Below, one piece after another: positions 7,566-10,864 of a stretch of 10,864 nucleotides of DNA; the first letter of the stretch is position 1, and each line of letters starts with the position of its first letter. Both the position numbers and the translations under genes were made by a program. The stretch covers positions 1 to 10,864 of the forward strand of contig JBCDBH010000195.1 in assembly GCA_039184055.1 (NCBI GenBank), given 5' to 3'. This stretch comes from JBCDBH01 sp039184055. Lineage in GTDB: Bacteria; Acidobacteriota; Thermoanaerobaculia; Multivoradales; J023. The notes below the pieces were generated by a model. That model had not been told where the DNA came from and did no database searches. It saw only the letters and a program-made list of their open reading frames with translations.

Positions 7566-9743
7566 TTACGGCTGAAGCTCGATTTCGATCCAGGTTTCGG
7601 TGTCTGGCGAGATGACGATGCTCTCGCTGTGACGGGCGTCGCTCGAGGTGTGACTCACCGCCACCAACCACTCGCCGGGCTCGAGATCTCCGATATGAAA
7701 ACGACCGTTCGAGGCGACACGGGTTTGCTTGCCGGCCATGGAGTTGCTCAGCAAACCGACTGTCAGCACCACGTCGGCGAGACGGTCGACGCCGCGTACA
7801 ACCCCGCGAAGCGAACCGTTCGTGACCACGTCGGCACGAATCACCAGATCCAGGTTGCGGTCGAGCACGATGTCGAAGCTGTCGATCAGCGCACCGTTCA
7901 TCCGCTTGGCTTCGAGCCGATACGACCCGGCGGCACGGTATCCGAGGTCGAATGTGCCATCGGCGGTCGACGGTGGACCGAGCTCGAGGATCGCTTCGGG
8001 CGTGGGTGTGACCAGGCCGATCATCGCGCCCTTGACCGGCTGCGCCTCTAGATCGAGCACGACGCCAGAGACCCGATAGCCACGATCCATCGTGAAGATG
8101 ACGTGGTTCGGCACGTCGGTTTCGAGCATGAAACGCTGTCGAGTGTGCAGATGGTCGGGATGCAGGGCGGACAGCAGCACCTTCGGGTCATCGATGCCGT
8201 CGATGCGGAAGTGGCCGTCGCTCGTGGTGGTTTCCGAGGGCACGAGACGACGACCCCGCAGCGCGAACACCTGGGCACCCGCGAGCGGCACGCCGTCGGG
8301 ATCGGTGAGCACGCCGGTGACGGTGATGCCACGATGCATCATCACCTCGATGCCTTTGGTGGTCCGTCCTTCGTCGACCATCACGCCTTCGAGGATCGTC
8401 GGTCGCCAACCACGGGCTTCGATCTCGAGCCGGTAGCTCCCGGTCGGCAGGTCATCACGGGAAAAACGACCGTCGTCGTCGACGTAGTGGGTGCTGCCAC
8501 TGAAGTTGCCCTCAGACGTCTCGAAGCGGACGATGAAGTCGGACACGGCGCGCCCGTCGTCGTCGATCACCCGACCGGCGAGACCACCGTTGCGTTGCAG
8601 GGTGATCTCGAGCGGGTGGTCGAGCGGCGGCACCACCGCCTGGGCATTGGCCGACCGAAAGCCCTCACGACCGACGTCGAGGTGATAGCGACGCCCCGCA
8701 CCGAGCCCGTCGAGCTCGAACCGACCAGCGTCGTCGGTCGTCGCGGTGATCGGCTTCGTTTCGGGACCACCGAAGATCTGCGCGGTGGCGCCCGCGAGCG
8801 GTGTGCCCTCGATGTCGAACACCCAACCCTCCAGCGAGATGGCCCGGGCCAGTTCGACGATGCCGAAATCGATAGGCGTGCAGTTGGTGAGCACCCGAAT
8901 CCGTTCGAGAGGTGGCTGTGCGTAACCGTCCGCGGACACGCCGAGGGTCCAGCTCCCATTCGACAACCCACCGATCGCGAAGACGCCGTCGTCGCGTGTC
9001 ATGGCGCGTCGATGGTGTCGCGGAGAGCGAGTGAAGTGGGTCGAGACCATCGGGGTGGTGACATCGGGCTCGCCGGTGAGGAGAACCTCGGCATCGACGA
9101 TCGGTCGACCCGTGTCGTCGACCACCCGACCCTGCCCCGCGCAACCCGTCTCCAACCGGGCCTCGTAGACGGGCTGCTCGCCGGGCCGCGGTGTCACGAG
9201 TCGTGTTTCGTGACGCACGTAGGCGTCGTGCGAAAACGTCGCCTCGTGGGGGATCGCGGGGCGTACCGCCGCGACCGTAAACGTCCCGTCGGCCGCGCTT
9301 ACCGCCGAGCCGCCGTTACGATCCCGCTGCCAGCCCCGAAGCGGTCGAAGACTCTCGAGCTCGACGTGGACACCTTCGATCGGCGCGTCATCCACATCGA
9401 CGACCCGCCCTTTGAACGGCACCGAGCGATCAAGCTCGAAGCGTGGCCCCCGGTGTTCTTCACGATCGTGGATCACGCGACGCTCTTGGAAATAGCCTTC
9501 GGCGCGGGCCATCAGCACCGTGCCATGGACCTCGAGGCGATAACGCCCTTCGTCGTCCGTCCGCACCCCACGCTCCGGCTCGTCCCGCGCCCACACCTCG
9601 GCGCCGACGATCGGCGCACCGGTGAGGCGATCACGCACCTCGCCGTTGATCTCGTTCTGTGGCACAGAGCCGGCGGAGAGTGAAGCCGCTGCCGCCGAGA
9701 TCGCCAGATGAACAGCAAACGAGAGAAACAAAAGACGGTTCAC
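7566..9743 (-). CDS. exported protein of about eight tandem carboxypeptidase-regulatory-like repeats, paralogue of its neighbour
   Basis: 725 aa if started at GTG 9741-9743. This start is chosen because TTGGAG lies 6 nt upstream and the product then begins with a good signal peptide (MNRLLFLSFAVHLAISAAAA). The frame stays open to 9875, but those 44 residues are Arg/Gly-rich and unlike a signal sequence. About eight units follow, near 31-104, 108-196, 203-298, 302-382, 386-468, 472-552, 556-635 and 643-725, with the same D..G.P..GA and DDGRF.L..L..G motifs. The segment VVPPLDHPLEITL at 370-382 matches LVPPLDEPVLVTL of the downstream protein in the same relative place, showing descent from one ancestor. 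Two cysteines, Cys201 and Cys288, fall in the third unit and could form a disulfide outside the cytoplasm. No enzyme domain is visible. It is the first gene of the probable two-gene operon. A GATAAT near 9866-9871 might be a -10 box, but no -35 fits it. Confidence 0.83.
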   Translation of the reverse strand: MNRLLFLSFAVHLAISAAAASLSAGSVPQNEINGEVRDRLTGAPIVGAEVWARDEPERGVRTDDEGRYRLEVHGTVLMARAEGYFQERRVIHDREEHRGPRFELDRSVPFKGRVVDVDDAPIEGVHVELESLRPLRGWQRDRNGGSAVSAADGTFTVAAVRPAIPHEATFSHDAYVRHETRLVTPRPGEQPVYEARLETGCAGQGRVVDDTGRPIVDAEVLLTGEPDVTTPMVSTHFTRSPRHHRRAMTRDDGVFAIGGLSNGSWTLGVSADGYAQPPLERIRVLTNCTPIDFGIVELARAISLEGWVFDIEGTPLAGATAQIFGGPETKPITATTDDAGRFELDGLGAGRRYHLDVGREGFRSANAQAVVPPLDHPLEITLQRNGGLAGRVIDDDGRAVSDFIVRFETSEGNFSGSTHYVDDDGRFSRDDLPTGSYRLEIEARGWRPTILEGVMVDEGRTTKGIEVMMHRGITVTGVLTDPDGVPLAGAQVFALRGRRLVPSETTTSDGHFRIDGIDDPKVLLSALHPDHLHTRQRFMLETDVPNHVIFTMDRGYRVSGVVLDLEAQPVKGAMIGLVTPTPEAILELGPPSTADGTFDLGYRAAGSYRLEAKRMNGALIDSFDIVLDRNLDLVIRADVVTNGSLRGVVRGVDRLADVVLTVGLLSNSMAGKQTRVASNGRFHIGDLEPGEWLVAVSHTSSDARHSESIVISPDTETWIEIELQP

Positions 9744-9942
9744 GAGTTGCTCCAAGACGTCGCCCTCGGGTGAGGTGAACACGGCACGACCGCCACCAGC
9801 CCCAATCGCATCGAAACCTCCCAACCGTCTGGCGCACCGTCGCGATGCGCACCGACGCATTCTCATGATTATCAAATCTGTCCAAATCGCGACCCGCGGA
9901 CAACCGATCAGGGGTCGATACCACCCTCCGAGGGGTGTAACG

Positions 9943-10155
9943 TCACTCCATTACGATTTCGATGGTTTGACCGGTGACGATGCTGACCCCGTCCTGTCAG
10001 ACGATCGGTGTCTCGAGCTGCCCGCTCGCGGTCGCTTTGACGAGAAGGTCGACCTGCCACGCACCCGGTTGGGGGATTAGGGTACCGGGTTGATGCGAGT
10101 CGACTTCTCGATCGAGGTCCTCAGGCCGGTTGGGCCCTAGGGGACCGGAACGTCA
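9943..10155 (-). pseudogene. decayed C-terminal remnant of a third carboxypeptidase-regulatory-like paralogue
   Basis: Reading the minus strand in the frame that ends at the TGA 9943-9945 gives PQPGAWQVDLLV, then GQLETPIV, a TGA stop at 9997-9999, then VSIVTGQTIEIVME and the final stop. This parallels the C-terminus of the 908-aa protein (VPAGTWNVTVRA, GQAVVTGGGITEIVLE-stop), including the spacing to the stop codon. The frame can be followed upstream to a TGA at 10153-10155, with only weak resemblance beyond about 10090. What is seen is a short homologous tail with an internal stop and no start or body. The inference is that a third copy existed between the tRNA gene and the current operon and was mostly deleted. 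A GC-rich imperfect hairpin around 9921-9938 just after the final stop may be its old terminator. Confidence 0.5.
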
Positions 10156-10217
10156 GACTCAGCTTCGGGCCGCATCCTGGCGAAGCTGGCAAGTCATTGA
10201 TGTAATTGACTTTGGAA

Positions 10218-10292
10218 TGGAGCCGATGACCGGACTTGAACCGGTGACCTGCTGATTACGAATCAGCTGCTCTACCGCTGAGCTACATCGGC
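10218..10292 (-). tRNA. tRNA-Thr (anticodon CGT)
   Basis: The minus strand folds into a complete cloverleaf. The acceptor stem is GCCGATG/CATCGGC. The D-stem is GCTC/GAGC with an AGCGGTA loop. The anticodon stem GCTGA/TCAGC has loop TTCGTAA, giving anticodon CGT, which reads ACG (Thr). The variable loop is AGGTC. The T-stem ACCGG/CCGGT has loop TTCAAGT. The discriminator is U. CCA is encoded at 10218-10220. G1-C72 and C2-G71 agree with threonine identity elements known from E. coli. The mature part without CCA is 72 nt (10221-10292). Its anticodon-to-T-stem section is the intact partner of the 26-bp repeat at 4761-4786. Confidence 0.97.
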
Positions 10293-10340
10293 TCGAAATC
10301 TGTGGCGGCGGATCGGAGCCCCGCCGCGCGAAAGGCTGCG

Positions 10341-10369
10341 ATTCTAGGCGATTGGATGCTTGAGCGCAA
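10341..10369 (-). promoter_or_regulatory. candidate promoter of the tRNA-Thr gene
   Basis: On the minus strand TTGCGC (10364-10369), a 17-nt spacer and TAGAAT (10341-10346, 5 of 6 to TATAAT) lie upstream of the tRNA. Transcription would start near 10334 in a GC-rich discriminator (CGCAGCC), as often seen at stable-RNA promoters, leaving a leader of about 40 nt for RNase P removal. The -35 box matches only its TTG. Confidence 0.4.
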
Positions 10370-10378
10370 TACGAAACG

Positions 10379-10403
10379 GGCCGGACTCACGAGGAGTCCG
10401 GCC
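10379..10403. terminator. strong GC-rich hairpin, probable terminator of unclear direction
   Basis: A perfect 10-bp stem, GGCCGGACTC (10379-10388) with GAGTCCGGCC (10394-10403), has a 5-nt loop ACGAG. On the minus strand it is followed by CGTTTCGTATTG, and on the plus strand by TCTCGACTTG. Neither is a good T-tract, the minus one being slightly better. It sits directly upstream of the tRNA promoter candidate and may insulate the tRNA from transcription entering from the right. Confidence 0.45.
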
Positions 10404-10815
10404 TCTCGACTTGCGTACGTGACGCGAGCCTCCCAACGAAGGGTGAAAGAAACGGAGGCTACACAGTTGTGCAGCATTGGATATAGAAGGATACGGACGA
10501 ATTGTCTGAGAGGTTATGGGAAGGGCTCGAACGGCGCGAGACAGGGACAGGGTGGTGTGTAGGCGGGTCCGCGAGTGGGCCGAAACTCTGCCAACTCGTT
10601 GCAACCGGGGAGACTGTTCGCCCCGATCATTCCAACGAAAACGCGGATCAACATCTCTACCATCGAGTAATCGTGGTCTGCCGCCCAATCCGTATCTGGG
10701 CTCATGTTGGTGACGAAGCAAACAATGATTACATTGATCATGTTAGTTTGGAACACGTATCGGCTGCGGCAACTGATTTTCGTGAGGCAGCATTTACTTT
10801 ATTAGGAGGATCTCC
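10404..10815. other. non-coding stretch before the right-edge gene
   Basis: 412 bp without a supported gene. A 7-bp inverted repeat (AGCCTCC at 10427-10433, GGAGGCT at 10454-10460, 20-nt loop) is present. From about 10690 the sequence becomes clearly richer in A/T than the rest of the window. It holds an imperfect dyad at 10719-10742 (AACAATGAT...ATCATGTT), the sort of site a transcription factor might bind ahead of the gene at 10816. No confident promoter boxes were found. The short open frames here have no protein-like character. Confidence 0.4.
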
Positions 10816-10864
10816 ATGATCAGAAGAATCACCTTGTCTTTGGTTCTCTTGTGCATCCTGGCGC
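10816..10864 (+). CDS. start of an exported protein, cut by the window edge
   Basis: ATG 10816-10818 follows a near-perfect ribosome binding site, AGGAGGA (10804-10810), at a 5-nt spacing. The 16 readable residues, MIRRITLSLVLLCILA, are a basic n-region and a hydrophobic core, the start of a Sec signal peptide or a lipoprotein signal. Nothing about the mature protein can be seen. The good ribosome binding site and signal-like sequence support a real gene despite the short length. Confidence 0.6.
   Translation, partial: MIRRITLSLVLLCILA

Noticed and set aside
8103..9683. Long plus-strand open frame (526 codons) opposite the 725-aa protein
   Set aside because: Same reason: an antisense shadow with His/Arg/Val-rich composition and no recognisable domain.
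10615..10655. Sequence giving a DPRFRWNDRG-like translation on the minus strand, recalling common palindromic intergenic repeats
   Set aside because: The match to such repeats is loose, the palindrome is not intact and no second copy occurs in the window.
10502..10819. 105-codon plus-strand open frame before the right-edge gene
   Set aside because: It has no ribosome binding site or protein-like composition, and it overlaps the well-supported start at 10816.

Overview
The window is visibly GC-rich (strong G/C at third codon positions) and bacterial. It carries a chromosomal SMC gene, a tRNA gene with encoded CCA, a lipoprotein, and exported proteins built from tandem carboxypeptidase-regulatory-like repeats. 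The SMC style and the abundance of such repeat proteins fit Acidobacteriota or Myxococcota/deltaproteobacterial lineages. This is an inference; nothing here fixes the taxonomy.

Layout, left to right. (a) 1-229: the 3' end of a plus-strand gene whose last residues look like an outer-membrane beta-barrel. Its upstream 80 bp lie in inverted orientation between 9-bp inverted repeats. A hairpin terminator candidate follows at 265-293. (b) 316-4008: a complete plus-strand SMC ATPase with an unusual acidic linker near its C-terminal coiled coil. (c) 4021-4455: a small minus-strand lipoprotein, convergent with smc, with a strong ribosome binding site, a leader hairpin and a promoter candidate. (d) 4761-4786: a 26-bp exact copy of the anticodon-arm/variable-loop/T-stem part of the tRNA-Thr gene found at 10221-10292. 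(e) 4830-7556 and 7566-9743: two tandem minus-strand paralogues of about 908 and 725 aa, each a chain of roughly 85-residue beta-sandwich units behind a signal peptide. (f) 9943-10155: a decayed C-terminal remnant of a third paralogue. (g) 10218-10292: tRNA-Thr(CGT), minus strand, with a promoter candidate. (h) 10293-10815: a non-coding stretch with two hairpins that becomes AT-richer to the right. (i) 10816 onward: the first 16 codons of an exported protein, cut by the window edge.

How the parts relate. SMC is the only gene with a clear core function (chromosome organisation). The repeat-protein cluster, its third broken copy and the tRNA-derived direct repeat together look like a 5.5-kb tRNA-associated accessory island with a history of tandem duplication and decay. 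No integrase is present, so mobility is not shown. The best candidates for something new are the 80-bp invertible-looking segment at the left edge, whose inversion restores a continuous reading frame, and the tRNA-bounded paralogue island.
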